Of a stretch of 64,000 nt of DNA, positions 51,601 to 60,242 are shown in pieces. Source of the DNA: Actinomycetota bacterium (GTDB taxonomy: Bacteria; Actinomycetota; Aquicultoria; Subteraquimicrobiales; Subteraquimicrobiaceae); assembly GCA_030018275.1 (NCBI GenBank), contig JASEGB010000007.1, positions 1 to 64,000 of the forward strand, read 5' to 3'. Below the pieces are notes generated by a model. That model did not search any database. It was not told the origin of the DNA and saw nothing but the letters and a program-made list of their open reading frames with translations. Each line of letters starts with the position of its first letter. The stretch's first letter is position 1. The translations under genes were made by a program, and so were the position numbers.

Positions 51601-51915
51601 CAGTCCCAGGTGGGAATGTTTTTTATGTATCATTGTCAAACCGCGCTCGATCAATTCTATGTCGATGAGCTCCCGAATTATGCTGGTCGTGATGGTTCCA
51701 AAGTTGCTTTCAAATATTTTCCTCTCTACGGCATCCGCTATTTCCTGAGCGAGTTCGCTGCTGGCGCCCGTCTCCTTAATTAAAGAGTTCACGATCTTCG
51801 ATTTATCCCAGCTGTTGATCTCAGATTTTGAGGAGGTACTAACCAGAAGAGCAATGTCGGTGGTATCGCTCGGTTTCGGAAGGCTCTTTATCACATTAAT
51901 GATCTTTGGAGCCAA
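48592..51915 (-). CDS. nrdD: Anaerobic (class III) ribonucleoside-triphosphate reductase containing an intein
   Basis: The precursor has 1107 residues; removal of a 380-residue intein leaves about 727, normal for NrdD. An ATP-cone occupies about residues 1-95. The reductase starts with DIHLHDLGFIVRPY, is split by the intein at 175-554, and resumes with CGGHSLEYIKKYGLALPN. The zinc site CDNC...CPLC and the glycyl radical site RIVGY (Gly about 1055) are present. A 25-residue tail after the usual end overlaps the redoxin gene. TTG start nine bases after GGGAGGGG. Two NrdR-like boxes lie upstream. Confidence 0.94.
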   Translation of the reverse strand: MAPKIINVIKSLPKPSDTTDIALLVSTSSKSEINSWDKSKIVNSLIKETGASSELAQEIADAVERKIFESNFGTITTSIIRELIDIELIERGLTMIHKKHSHLGLPMYDVEQIIISANKENSNTTHNPESINLTIAETILKEFALRKVFNEDVALAHLMGDIHLHDLGFIVRPYTYMGDSVISVKRQGELERIQSIKQLYEDLPFEIQIEEGVWIKRPIGPLFILDKQERWTRIVQLTKKAKGDKQMLFIRTSDGKQQVVTHDHPMITTQGIKPCFALKIGDKLYTENYKFKSYNITHINLVEEFIAATVDGSRYNKTPVTLRLTEELGWILGFYMAEGHQSEHTIAFTCDGEGKERLIENLNKLNIPFEQKKRRNRIVINDCLIRDLFINVWRVGTTARNKALPPELHSYSLDFIRGVIAGIVDGDGSVDGASISIRVSSATLVNQLAYILQMLGFNPSARKPQGVGSIRQHKGRTIIQRYPIWCIAFGKKAEIQLPSFKYKKVPSPKNCTTIRESGVVEVTHIESVDIPDEYIYDITTESNTFICNGIYSHNCGGHSLEYIKKYGLALPNITSTSKPARHAEVLIGHLVKMASSLQAHYAGAVGWEAVNMFFAPYLMDRSYKEIRQLAQMLIYEFNQLAGARGSQVVFTDFNLYWNIPRHFRDTPAIGPGGEYTGKTYKEYEREAQLFLKAMFEVYLEGDALGKTFIFPKPLLHINEDFFKTPGWEEFLHLACKMASKHGITYFVFDRGDETTVSQCCRLKLRLGEKDLEEAKTPEKMRFSALQNITINLPRIAYKSHGNDELLFTELNRILELVAKAHLQKKRFIKSLLDLGKSGPLALLSVSRNGDPYLRLERLTYLVGLLGLNEMVQAHLGQELHESEEALKFGLKVVSHMNLKCKQLSDMYEIKLVLEESPAESSGYRLAKLDMKYYPEQTRKVIKGNIQNNEYYYTNSIHLAVDAPVDYTERVEKQSLFHPLIEAGSIVHIWLGENEPPPESIENFVIKTFKNTHCAQIAFSPEFTVCDNCRRTSRGLFDICPLCSSNDVYGITRIVGYFSKVPTWNKGKMGELKERIRTNLGGRNGEGEAVLETGLPDMSRSQSPHCQY
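50254..51393 (-). mobile_element. Intein with LAGLIDADG homing endonuclease inserted in NrdD
   Basis: The 380-residue insert lies between Tyr174 and Cys555 of the precursor. Block A reads TYMGDSVISV, so the first residue is Thr instead of Cys/Ser. Block B has THDHPM (TxxH). Two DOD endonuclease motifs are complete: LGFYMAEGH (about 332-340) and IAGIVDGDGS (about 420-429), each with its acidic residue. The end reads FICNGIYSHN followed by Cys+1, a normal His-Asn/Cys junction. The downstream splicing chemistry looks intact; the N-terminal nucleophile is unusual. Confidence 0.92.
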
Positions 51916-51956
51916 TTTGTGTTTCCCCTCCCATTCACAGGTTTTTACATTAATAT

Positions 51957-52003
51957 ATTACAATATATTGTAATCTTGCAATTTCATATACTAGATGTAG
52001 TAT
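51957..52003. promoter_or_regulatory. Pair of NrdR-like boxes upstream of nrdD
   Basis: Box 1 is the perfect 18-bp palindrome ATTACAATATATTGTAAT (51957-51974). Box 2, ATACTAGATGTAGTAT (51988-52003), has one mismatch. Their centres are 30 bp apart, about three helical turns, which is the known geometry of NrdR operators. Box 2 covers the -10 element of nrdD. Confidence 0.75.
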
Positions 52004-52027
52004 AATATGAACATTTTTGTAAAGCAA
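51999..52027 (-). promoter_or_regulatory. Promoter of nrdD
   Basis: On the minus strand TTGCTT (52027-52022) and TATACT (52004-51999) are separated by 17 bases. The -10 hexamer overlaps NrdR-like box 2, so repressor binding would block RNA polymerase. Confidence 0.6.
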
Positions 52028-52054
52028 GAAAAATTTGAAAAATTTTCTTTTTTT

Positions 52055-52068
52055 CGAACATTTGTTCG
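52055..52068. promoter_or_regulatory. SOS (LexA) box 1 in the nrdD-lexA spacer
   Basis: CGAACATTTGTTCG is a full match to the CGAAC-N4-GTTCG LexA operator. It lies 28 bp upstream of the nrdD -35 and 88 bp upstream of the lexA -35, so it could influence either gene. Confidence 0.85.
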
Positions 52069-52144
52069 TTATTTAACTATATTATATGTTCTCACCAATG
52101 TCAACAATTGAAATTGCCGTTTTGCAGGGATTTTGTCACTGAGG

Positions 52145-52158
52145 CGAACAAGTGTTTG
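52145..52158. promoter_or_regulatory. SOS (LexA) box 2 overlapping the lexA promoter
   Basis: CGAACAAGTGTTTG overlaps the first three bases of the lexA -35 hexamer, the expected position for autorepression. Confidence 0.85.
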
Positions 52159-52184
52159 AATTTATTTTTTCCCTGTGCTATACT
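52156..52184 (+). promoter_or_regulatory. Promoter of lexA
   Basis: TTGAAT (52156-52161) and TATACT (52179-52184) are separated by exactly 17 bases. Confidence 0.75.
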
Positions 52185-52238
52185 ATGGCTACACGCAGCA
52201 ATGAATGGGAAATGCCCAGCGAAAGGAGGAACTTTTGA

Positions 52239-52853
52239 ATGCAAGCGTTAACCAAGAGGCAGCAGCAAATTTTGGACTTTATCCTTAGCGAGATTCACAG
52301 GAAAGGCTATCCTCCATCTGTGCGAGAGATTGGCAAAGCGGTTGGGCTCTCATCGAGCTCTACGGTGCATAGTCACTTGGCTGCTCTTGAGGAGAAGGGT
52401 TATATCCGACGCGATCCCAGTAAACCTAGAGCATTAGAGGTGTTTGGTTTTCGGGAAACGGAGATAGGGGTACCAGCGAGTAAGGTTCGAAGCGTTCCCG
52501 TCGTGGGAAGAATTGCTGCCGGTATGCCCATTTTGGCTCAGGAAAATATCGAAGATATATTCCCTCTCCCCGCTGAGCTGGTGGACGAAAATACCTTCAT
52601 TCTCAAGGTCAAGGGCGATAGCATGATTGAAGCTGGGATTTTCGATGGCGACTACCTTGTGGTGAGACAACAACCCATCGCTCAAAATGGCGATATAGTG
52701 GTAGCTTTAATTGAGGAAGAGGCTACGGTCAAGAGATTCTTCAAAGAAAGGGGTTACATCCGCCTTCAACCCGAAAATAGGACCATGGAACCGATCATCA
52801 CTCAAGATGTGGTAATTTTGGGCAAAGCCGTTGCCCTCCTGCGCAGGTTATAA
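52239..52853 (+). CDS. lexA: LexA SOS repressor
   Basis: The 204-residue protein has an N-terminal winged helix ([20 protein letters not shown], then [21 protein letters not shown]), the autocleavage Ala-Gly in GRIAAGMPI, and a Ser-Lys dyad (KGDSMIEAG and ATVKRFFKE). The ATG follows AAAGGAGG. Two operators upstream support autoregulation. It is divergent from nrdD and convergent with hflX. Confidence 0.96.
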   Translation: MQALTKRQQQILDFILSEIHRKGYPPSVREIGKAVGLSSSSTVHSHLAALEEKGYIRRDPSKPRALEVFGFRETEIGVPASKVRSVPVVGRIAAGMPILAQENIEDIFPLPAELVDENTFILKVKGDSMIEAGIFDGDYLVVRQQPIAQNGDIVVALIEEEATVKRFFKERGYIRLQPENRTMEPIITQDVVILGKAVALLRRL

Positions 52854-52901
52854 TCGATTTGTGGCAAGAACAAAAGGGGCTGAATCGATAATTTTGAGGA
52901 T

Positions 52902-54170
52902 TTATCCGATTTCGACGAGTTTTTTTATTTCTCTTAAGCTCCCTTGAGGTAACTCGGCAATGATTGAAGTTCCCCTCGAGGTATGTCTTTCGGATATAAC
53001 ATTGCCCTGTTCATATATTTTCTGGATTAGTTCTCCCCTACTAAAGGGTATATGAAGTCGAACTCTAACCACAGCTTCAGTGGCTCTCTTTTCGATCTCC
53101 TCCAATAATTTATTAATCCCTTCACCCGTTAACGCTGAGATGAAGATGCCCTGGGGAAATCTCCTCTTTAACCTTTCTCTATCTATTTGGCTGAGTTTAT
53201 CCATTTTATTGAATAGATTAATTCTAGGCTTTTCAACAGCTTCAATCTCCTCAAGAACCCGCTCCACTGCTTTTATCTGCTCCTCCATTTGAGGATGACT
53301 GGCATCGATGATGTGCACGAGTAGATTTGCCTCTCGAACCTCATCTAAAGTTGAACGGAAAGCTGCTATCAATTGATGCGGCAACTTTTTGATGAAGCCC
53401 ACTGTATCGGAGATCACGGCGAGTTGATTATTCGGTAGGATGAGTCGGCGGGTCGTCGAGTCCAGCGTGGCAAATAATTTATCCTCCACGAATACGCCAG
53501 CATTTGTCAAGGTATTTAGTAGAGTCGATTTTCCAGCGTTTGTATAGCCTACTATTGAGGTGCTGAAAATCGATGCCTTCTTACGCTTCTTCCGTTGCAT
53601 GGCGCGGTTTTGCCTGAGGTGCTTGAGTTCCTTATTTAAATGCTGAATTCGATGCCTGATACGACGACGATCTACTTCGAGTTTGGTTTCTCCAGGTCCT
53701 CTGGTACCTATTCCACCACCGAGTCTCGAAAGCTCAATGCCCCTTCCTTTAATTCTTGGGAGGAGGTAAACAAGTTGAGCTAGCTCAACTTGTAGTTTAC
53801 CTTCACTTGAATGAGCCCGTTGGGCGAAGATATCCAAAATGAGTGCAGTTCTGTCGATGACCTTCCGTTTTATTATATCCTCGAGGTTGTGTTGCTGGGA
53901 TGAGGTTAAATCTTGATCGAAGACGATGAGATCCGCTTCGAGTTTGCATGCTAAATCCCGTATTTCCTCAGCCTTGCCCGGACCAATGAACGTTCGAATG
54001 TGAGGGGTTTCTCTCTCCTGAATGACTCGAACGACCACCTCTCCCCCGGCTGTAATGACCAGTTGTTCTAACTCATTTAAGGATTCTTCTAAATCCCAGG
54101 GGCTAAGGGAGGATAACTTTACTGCAACGAGTATGGCCCGTTCTTTTCTCCTGTCTACGATCTCCTCGAT
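52902..54170 (-). CDS. hflX: Ribosome-associated GTPase HflX, probable AUC start
   Basis: The frame encodes 422 residues if read from ATC 54170, nine bases after TAAGGAGG. The first canonical start, GTG 54038, would remove 44 residues that clearly belong to the HflX N-domain (RAILVAVKLSS, LEESLNELEQLVITAGGEVV). An in-frame TAA lies two codons upstream of the ATC. Motifs are FIGPGKAEEI, SRLGGGIGTRGPGETKLEVD, G1 GYTNAGKSTLLN, SDTVGFIKKLP and NKMD. It rescues stalled or heat-damaged ribosomes. It follows dapL by 14 bases. Confidence 0.9.
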   Translation of the reverse strand: MEEIVDRRKERAILVAVKLSSLSPWDLEESLNELEQLVITAGGEVVVRVIQERETPHIRTFIGPGKAEEIRDLACKLEADLIVFDQDLTSSQQHNLEDIIKRKVIDRTALILDIFAQRAHSSEGKLQVELAQLVYLLPRIKGRGIELSRLGGGIGTRGPGETKLEVDRRRIRHRIQHLNKELKHLRQNRAMQRKKRKKASIFSTSIVGYTNAGKSTLLNTLTNAGVFVEDKLFATLDSTTRRLILPNNQLAVISDTVGFIKKLPHQLIAAFRSTLDEVREANLLVHIIDASHPQMEEQIKAVERVLEEIEAVEKPRINLFNKMDKLSQIDRERLKRRFPQGIFISALTGEGINKLLEEIEKRATEAVVRVRLHIPFSRGELIQKIYEQGNVISERHTSRGTSIIAELPQGSLREIKKLVEIG

Positions 54171-54184
54171 TTTTTATTTCCTCC

Positions 54185-55345
54185 TTATTTTAAGGCTTTT
54201 TCCATCCTCTCCAGCGCCTCTTCGAGGCGATCATCCTTTACCGTTAGCGAAATTCGGATATAACCTTCACCGGATGGACCATAAGCACTACCAGGCGCAA
54301 CTACAACTCCGGCTTTCTCTAAAATAATTGTAGCAAACTCTGCTGAGGTTTGCCCACCTGGCACGGTGACCCAAATGTAGATGGTAGCTTTAGGTTTCGG
54401 CATCCCAATCCCGATCTTATTTAATGTATCGATGACCATATCGCGGCGTCGGGCATAGATCTGACACATTTCCCTGGTGCAACTCTGAGGTCCTTGAAGT
54501 GCTTCAATTCCGGCATATTGAATGGCGTTAAAGATACCCGAATCCACATTGGTTTTAACCTTTCCTAAAGCCTCTATCACTCGGGCATTTCCCGCAATCC
54601 ACCCAATTCGCCATCCGGTCATGTTGTAGGTTTTTGATAGAGAATGAAATTCCACGCCGACATCGATTGCTCCGGGGGTTTGCAGAAAACTGGGGGCGAT
54701 GTATCCATCGAAAGTTATCTCCGAGTAAGGATTATCGTGGCATACCACTGTACCATGAGTTTTGGCGAAATCCACCACTTTTTCGAAGAACCCCTCTTTA
54801 ACAATGGCGGATGTGGGATTATTTGGATAATTCAAGAACATGATCCGCGCTCTATTTGCAACATTTTTATCTATGGCGGAAAGATCCGGAATGAAATCAT
54901 TTTCGGCCAGAAGGGGCATGAAATGGGGCACTCCCCCGGCAAGAATGGTGCCTGTATTATAAACGGGGTAACCAGGATCTGGAATCAAGGAAATATCTCC
55001 GGGATCAACCAAGGCCAAGAAGATATGGGCGATTCCCTCCTTTGAGCCGATCAAGGGAAGAATTTCCGTCTCCGGATCGAGATGCACTTTAAATCTCTTT
55101 TCGTACCATTCGGCTATGGCCCTTCTAAACTCGAGCATACCGTAGTAGGAGGGATAGCGATGATTCGCGGGATTATGTGCCTCTTTACAGAGTTTATTGA
55201 TTATATGAGTGGGAGTGGGTTCTATGGGATCTCCAATTCCCAGATTAATAACATCTATTCCTCGAGCTTTTTTCTCTTCAATTTTCTTATCGATCTGTGC
55301 AAATAGGTACGGAGGCAAATTTCCAATTCGTTTGGCCAATCTCAA
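54185..55345 (-). CDS. dapL: LL-diaminopimelate aminotransferase
   Basis: The 386-residue PLP enzyme converts tetrahydrodipicolinate to LL-diaminopimelate in one step. It has the DapL N-terminus (ANRIxxLPPYLF-like [16 protein letters not shown], then [12 protein letters not shown]), [13 protein letters not shown] and the PLP lysine in [17 protein letters not shown]. dapF follows upstream in the transcript, so lysine and meso-diaminopimelate for the cell wall are made by this pair. DapL occurs in anaerobes and deep lineages using the short pathway. Confidence 0.93.
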   Translation of the reverse strand: MRLAKRIGNLPPYLFAQIDKKIEEKKARGIDVINLGIGDPIEPTPTHIINKLCKEAHNPANHRYPSYYGMLEFRRAIAEWYEKRFKVHLDPETEILPLIGSKEGIAHIFLALVDPGDISLIPDPGYPVYNTGTILAGGVPHFMPLLAENDFIPDLSAIDKNVANRARIMFLNYPNNPTSAIVKEGFFEKVVDFAKTHGTVVCHDNPYSEITFDGYIAPSFLQTPGAIDVGVEFHSLSKTYNMTGWRIGWIAGNARVIEALGKVKTNVDSGIFNAIQYAGIEALQGPQSCTREMCQIYARRRDMVIDTLNKIGIGMPKPKATIYIWVTVPGGQTSAEFATIILEKAGVVVAPGSAYGPSGEGYIRISLTVKDDRLEEALERMEKALK

Positions 55346-55426
55346 GATGATAACCCCCTTCTTTACAGTACTTATTCCATGGATCCTGCTTCCTTGATCC
55401 GTCCTCTAAACTCTAAAAAAGGTGCT

Positions 55427-56266
55427 TCATATCTCAATGGTACCGGTAAATACTTTTTCCACCGGACCCGCTAAGTATACATGATTGTCTTTGGCCCACT
55501 CTATGTCAAGCTTACCCCCTGGGAGTTTGACCGTTACCTTTCTTTCGGTGAGTTCATTCTTTATGGCGGCTACCACAGCGGCACAGGCACCAGTTCCGCA
55601 GGCTAGGGTCTCTCCCACCCCTCGTTCCCATACCCTCAGTTGGATTTGGCGAGAATTTGCAATCTGAGCGAACTCAACGTTAACTTTATTGGGAAATATC
55701 GGTAGGTTCTCTATTATAGGACCAAGTTTTTTTACGGGAGCCTCCACCACATCCTCGACGAAAATCACACAGTGGGGATTTCCAATAGAGAGGCAGGTCG
55801 CCTTGATGATTTCTTTTCCTAACCATATTGGTTGATTGATGACCTCTTCGCCCTCAGCGATCATTGGAATCAGCTCTGGTTTAAATGTGGGGGGATTCAT
55901 ATCAACTTTTGCCCCCTTAACCCTTTTGCCTTTGAGAAACAGGTGCACTTCCCGGAGTCCGCTTAAGGTTTCAATAGTCATTGCCGTTTTAAGGGTGAGA
56001 CGGCGATCATAAAGGTACTTAGCGAGGCATCGGATGCCATTTCCACACATTTCTGCTTGGGAGCCATCCGAGTTAAAAAAGAGCATAAAAAAATCTCCAC
56101 CCTTGGCGGGTCGAACGAGTATCAAACCATCTGCTCCGATACCAAAGCGTCTGTCGCAGATTTTGGTAATTACCTGATGTGAGAGATCGAGCTGACTTTT
56201 TAAATCCTCGATTATTATGAAATCATTGCCCAAACTATGATACTTGGCAAATCTTATTTTGGTCAG
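55427..56266 (-). CDS. dapF: Diaminopimelate epimerase, probable CUG start
   Basis: It converts LL- to meso-diaminopimelate. The catalytic cysteines are in AEMCGNGIRCLA and ACGTGACAAV. The family N-terminus (TKIRFAKYHSLGNDF) is encoded, but its first codon is CTG 56266, seven bases after AAGGGGG. The first canonical start in frame, TTG 56233, would remove the conserved KYH segment and the Leu before GND. From CTG the protein has 279 residues, the normal length. An ATA three bases before CTG is a further candidate. Confidence 0.88.
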   Translation of the reverse strand: MTKIRFAKYHSLGNDFIIIEDLKSQLDLSHQVITKICDRRFGIGADGLILVRPAKGGDFFMLFFNSDGSQAEMCGNGIRCLAKYLYDRRLTLKTAMTIETLSGLREVHLFLKGKRVKGAKVDMNPPTFKPELIPMIAEGEEVINQPIWLGKEIIKATCLSIGNPHCVIFVEDVVEAPVKKLGPIIENLPIFPNKVNVEFAQIANSRQIQLRVWERGVGETLACGTGACAAVVAAIKNELTERKVTVKLPGGKLDIEWAKDNHVYLAGPVEKVFTGTIEI

Positions 56267-56311
56267 TATGAAACCCCCTTCTAAATTCCAAAATGGAATT
56301 CGAAAATCAAA

Positions 56312-57253
56312 TTAAATGAATTCTTCTTCCCGGAGGATATCGAGGATCTCTGAAGCGATCTCCTCAACCGATTTACCGGATACATCCATCCACTTTATCC
56401 TGGGATCCCGTCGAAACCAAGTGAGCTGCCTTTTTGCAAATTGCCGGGTTCTCTGTTTTATTCTCTTGACGGTCCCCTGCAGAGAACTTTTGCCCTCCAA
56501 ATAATCGAGTAATTCCTTGTATCCTAAAGCTTGACTAGAGGTTAATGCTTCCTTATACCCCTTTAAAACAAGTTCCTTTAATTCCTTCAATAAACCCTTT
56601 TCCATCATTTCGTCAACGCGCCTATCTATGTTCGCTTGAAGTTCCTCTCGTGGTAGATTGAGTCCAATGATCTTTACATTGTATATCGATTCTCTTTTCC
56701 CCCATTCTTTGTGATATTCCGAAAAGGACCTTCCCGTGAGTTTAATGACTTCCAGAGCTCTGATTATCCGCCTCGCATCGTGAGGATGAATTTTCTTGGC
56801 AGCTTGTGGATCTGAATTTTGAAGTTCTCTGTAAAGCCTTTCAAGACCTTCACTTTCTACAAGCTTTTCGAGTTCGCGACGGATGGGAGATTTCATCATA
56901 CCCCATGGAAATTCCAGCTTATCGATGACTGCCCTAATGTACAATCCTGAGCCGCCCACCAGGATGGGGAGTTTCCCCTTTTTGTGAATCTGCGTTATTA
57001 CCTCCCTCGCCATTCTTTGATATTCAGCTACGCTAAAATCTTCTTTGAGATCGACGATATCGATTAGATGATGTTTAATTTGTACTCTATCACCAAGGTT
57101 AGGTTTCGCGGTTCCGATATCCATATCCTTATAAACTTGCATCGAATCGGCCGAGATTATTTCTCCATTTATGCTTTTGGCCAAAATTATCGCGACTTTA
57201 CTCTTACCCACAGCGGTGGGTCCGACTATCACGAGCAATTTTTCTTTTCTCAT
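56312..57253 (-). CDS. miaA: tRNA dimethylallyltransferase
   Basis: It prenylates A37 of tRNAs reading U-starting codons. The 313-residue protein has the P-loop GPTAVGKSKVA, the catalytic ISADSMQVYKDMDIGTAKPN, VGGSGLYIRAVID and the insert with RRIIRALEVIKLTG. ATG start. MiaB, which thiolates the product, is encoded upstream in the same direction with one gene between. Confidence 0.95.
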   Translation of the reverse strand: MRKEKLLVIVGPTAVGKSKVAIILAKSINGEIISADSMQVYKDMDIGTAKPNLGDRVQIKHHLIDIVDLKEDFSVAEYQRMAREVITQIHKKGKLPILVGGSGLYIRAVIDKLEFPWGMMKSPIRRELEKLVESEGLERLYRELQNSDPQAAKKIHPHDARRIIRALEVIKLTGRSFSEYHKEWGKRESIYNVKIIGLNLPREELQANIDRRVDEMMEKGLLKELKELVLKGYKEALTSSQALGYKELLDYLEGKSSLQGTVKRIKQRTRQFAKRQLTWFRRDPRIKWMDVSGKSVEEIASEILDILREEEFI

Positions 57254-57327
57254 ATTAAAAAATTCTACAGTAAATGGAAGTTTTCAGAAAGTATTTTGTT
57301 GGATTAACGGATTGGTGAAAGATTGAT

Positions 57328-58731
57328 TTACCTATAGCGCGCAACCTTGAATCTGTAGAGTTTTACCGGTTCTTCCAGGGGAATGCCCGCCTTCTTCCGA
57401 GCGATAGCCACTTGTTCTTCTACGGTATTTACCCCCTCTAAATCCGGTAGGAGTAATCCAGTTCGGCCTTTCGACTCCACTATCACTCCATATTCCCTTG
57501 GATCCAAATTACTTTCATCCGGAATTTCCTCGGGTTCCTCTAAAACGTCCACGGAATAAACCAGGTCGGAAAGCTCTGATGGTTCAATGGGCCAAAATCG
57601 GGGGTCTCTCGTTGCGGAATGAATGGCATTTCTTATTATTTCGCAGGCCAGATTGGGTTGAGTTGGAGCGGTTGTACCGATACAACCCCGTAGAGTCCCC
57701 TCTTTTTTAATGGAGACGAAGGCACCAGCCCGACGCTTATGCAGATAATCGGGGAGGTCTTCAGAGGGTTTTATTATTTTCCCTTCCCGAATGTATTTTT
57801 CAACGGCTTCTCTGGCGAGCCTGACCGGTGCACTCTCCTTCTCTCTGAGCTCTTTCCGCTCGGCGCATCTTATCTCGGTTAAAAATTTAAGAAAATCTCG
57901 ATTTTCATCTCTTTCTAGGGATCTAATGAGGGCTATGAGATAGCCAACTCCAAAGGGTCCTTCATAAGATAAGACCCGAGAATCGACTTGGTAGCCATTG
58001 AAGGCCCCCACCAGAGCGATGATGGATCTCAAACCACACTCACCGGCTTCTTCTATGAGAGATTTGTCGATGACTAGAAGATCCTTGAAAGCTGCTCGCT
58101 CAAGTAAATCTTTCACCAGGTGATCAAACTCTCTCCCTCGAGGACTGTATCCCCCAGGAGCTTCAGGGGTAAGTCTATGTGAAAGATCGCCACTGGCAAT
58201 GAAGGCGACCCTTCGATTTAACCTATCCGAAGCACTCTGAATGGCGACCCCCAGGGAATAGTGTTTGTAATAGCTGAGGTGTGAAATGGACAGCGAGACC
58301 AAGGGGATGTCCAATTCCCGCCTCAGGTAATGGAGAGGCACCAATATTCCATGATCCAATTCGGCTGAGAATTTGAATTCAAACCGCAGCTCCTTGCTCA
58401 ATGTGAATGTTGGAATATTGAGCACCTGGGCCTCGGCCAAGATTTCCTCGACCAATTTAAGATCATTTCTTGCTTTGAAGCTTATGGAAGAGGCACCGAA
58501 TTGGGTCAAGGAGCCCTCGAGTTCGGGATCAACTTTAATGGCTATGGCATCGGAAAAAGCGGGGCTATGGGGTGAAATAAATACCAGCGTTTCGGGTTGC
58601 ATCTTGGCTATTTCACGGGTCAATTCCTTTATGCCTTTTACTGTAGCCTGAATTCGATTTAGATTTTCACGTCCAACTTCGGGGACGAGGATTGGTGGGT
58701 GAGGGACTACGCAACCAATTGCGACCGACAT
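57328..58731 (-). CDS. Fused LigB/Memo-like and AMMECR1 protein (AmmeMemoRadiSam system)
   Basis: The 467-residue protein has two parts. Residues 1 to about 265 are a class III extradiol dioxygenase-like (LigB/Memo) domain with [22 protein letters not shown] and ASGDLSHRL. Residues about 295-467 are AMMECR1, with [12 protein letters not shown] and the signature [15 protein letters not shown]. These two are usually found with a radical SAM enzyme; none of that type lies nearby (the protein at 145 is much shorter). The system's substrate is unknown. ATG with GGAGAG upstream. Confidence 0.87.
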   Translation of the reverse strand: MSVAIGCVVPHPPILVPEVGRENLNRIQATVKGIKELTREIAKMQPETLVFISPHSPAFSDAIAIKVDPELEGSLTQFGASSISFKARNDLKLVEEILAEAQVLNIPTFTLSKELRFEFKFSAELDHGILVPLHYLRRELDIPLVSLSISHLSYYKHYSLGVAIQSASDRLNRRVAFIASGDLSHRLTPEAPGGYSPRGREFDHLVKDLLERAAFKDLLVIDKSLIEEAGECGLRSIIALVGAFNGYQVDSRVLSYEGPFGVGYLIALIRSLERDENRDFLKFLTEIRCAERKELREKESAPVRLAREAVEKYIREGKIIKPSEDLPDYLHKRRAGAFVSIKKEGTLRGCIGTTAPTQPNLACEIIRNAIHSATRDPRFWPIEPSELSDLVYSVDVLEEPEEIPDESNLDPREYGVIVESKGRTGLLLPDLEGVNTVEEQVAIARKKAGIPLEEPVKLYRFKVARYR

Positions 58732-58798
58732 GGCTCTCTCCTTTTTAATTTATTGTGAATATCGTCCATCGACTGTTGACGAGCCATCTTTATGACCA

Positions 58799-60127
58799 CT
58801 ATGCATTTGCATTGGTAAGTGTCCCCACCAGGTACCATGTATGAGCCTCAGCGATGACTACATTGGCCATTTTGTTGATTAATTCCCTTGGTCCTTGAAA
58901 GTTCACGACCTTGTTCGTTCTCGTCCTTCCGGTGAGAATATTCTTCTCTTTTTTGCTGGGACCTTCCACAAATATCTCTAAAGTTTTTCCCACCAATTTT
59001 CGATTCTGTTCCAAGCAGATTTGACTCTGAAGGGAAACGAGCTTTTTGAATCTCTCGATTTTTACTTCCTGCGGAACTTGAACTTCAATTTTCGCCGCCT
59101 GCGTTCCAGGTCGGGGAGAATATATGAAGGTAAAAGCCTGATCAAATCGTGCTTTTTCCACTAGATCTATGGTTTCTTGGAAATCCTCCTCCGTTTCTCC
59201 GGGGAAACCGACCATAATATCGGTGGTGATGCTACACTCCGGGATGGTTTCTCGAACTTTCCGCACCATTTCCAAGTAACGATCTTTGGTATAGCCCCTG
59301 TTCATCAGCTTCAAAATCCTATCGGAACCAGCCTGTACGGGAAGGTGGAAATGCTCGCAAACCTTATCGCACTCGGCTACCGCCTTTATGATTTCACCGC
59401 TGAGATCTCGAGGGTGCGATGTGGTGAACCTTATCCTTTTAATGCCTTGGATTTTATCGAGTTCCCGTAGGAGGGTGGAAAATTGGCTTTTGCCATAGAG
59501 ATCACGTCCATATGAATTAACGTTTTGACCAAGGAGGGTGATTTCTATTACCCCTTCTTGAGCAAGCTTTCGAACTTCAGAGCAGATATCCTGCATGGGC
59601 CGGCTGATTTCCCTTCCCCTAACATAAGGGACAATGCAATAAGAGCAAAAATTATTGCAACCAATGGTGATGGTAACCCAGGCGAAATATTTATGCTCCC
59701 TCAGGCTTGGGAGTTTCGTTGGCAGGATCTTTGGCTCTTTCCATGTTTCACATATCTTTGCCGAGTTCTCCCTCACCCGCCCAATTAAATTGGGAAGGTT
59801 GGAGAGGTTGTGGGTTCCAAAGACCAAATCCACGTGAGTGGCTCTTTCCTGGATTTCTCTTCCATCCTTTTGAGCCAGACACCCTCCCACAGCTAGGATG
59901 AGATTGGGTTTCCTTCTCTTGAGGGATTTTAGGGCTCCCACTTGTCCATAGAGTCTATCCTCGGCGTGTTTGCGGACGCAGCAGGTGTTAAAGATAATGA
60001 TATCGGCTTCCTCCATACTCCTTGCGGGTTCATAGCCTTCTTGAACCAGCATCCCCGCAATTCTTTCCGAATCATGCTTATTCATTTGACAACCAAAGGT
60101 TTTCACCAGAAACTTTTCTTGATCCAA
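58799..60127 (-). CDS. miaB: tRNA-2-methylthio-N6-dimethylallyladenosine synthase
   Basis: The 442-residue methylthiotransferase has the UPF0004 domain (FLVKTFGCQMNKHDSERI, FNTCCVRKHAED, VGGCLAQ), the radical SAM motif CNNFCSYC with PYVRGRE, and a C-terminal TRAM domain. Three cluster cysteines of each type are present. TTG 60127 is chosen because GGGGAG lies eight bases upstream, and because the alternative GTG 60163 sits at an extended -10 promoter (TGC-TAAAAT, hexamer 60159-60154 on the minus strand). Confidence 0.93.
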   Translation of the reverse strand: MDQEKFLVKTFGCQMNKHDSERIAGMLVQEGYEPARSMEEADIIIFNTCCVRKHAEDRLYGQVGALKSLKRRKPNLILAVGGCLAQKDGREIQERATHVDLVFGTHNLSNLPNLIGRVRENSAKICETWKEPKILPTKLPSLREHKYFAWVTITIGCNNFCSYCIVPYVRGREISRPMQDICSEVRKLAQEGVIEITLLGQNVNSYGRDLYGKSQFSTLLRELDKIQGIKRIRFTTSHPRDLSGEIIKAVAECDKVCEHFHLPVQAGSDRILKLMNRGYTKDRYLEMVRKVRETIPECSITTDIMVGFPGETEEDFQETIDLVEKARFDQAFTFIYSPRPGTQAAKIEVQVPQEVKIERFKKLVSLQSQICLEQNRKLVGKTLEIFVEGPSKKEKNILTGRTRTNKVVNFQGPRELINKMANVVIAEAHTWYLVGTLTNANA

Positions 60128-60198
60128 GCCATCCACTCCCCGGGCTCGTTTATATTTTAGCACAAAGATTCCTTCCCACTCGGGTAGGAAAATTTAAA

Positions 60199-60242
60199 AT
60201 GCCAAAGATCAAAAATCAAAATTACAGACCAAAATTCAAAAA
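60199..60242. repeat. Short A-rich degenerate repeat
   Basis: Several near-repeats of AAAAATC/AAAATT (CAAAAATCAAAATTACAG, then CCAAAATTCAAAAATT) lie between the PHP and miaB genes. Such stretches are common dispersed intergenic sequence. The function is unknown. Confidence 0.3.

Noticed and set aside
52853-52902. Terminator between lexA and hflX
   Set aside because: ATCGATT/AATCGAT can pair across 24 bases, but the loop is long and the T-tract weak.
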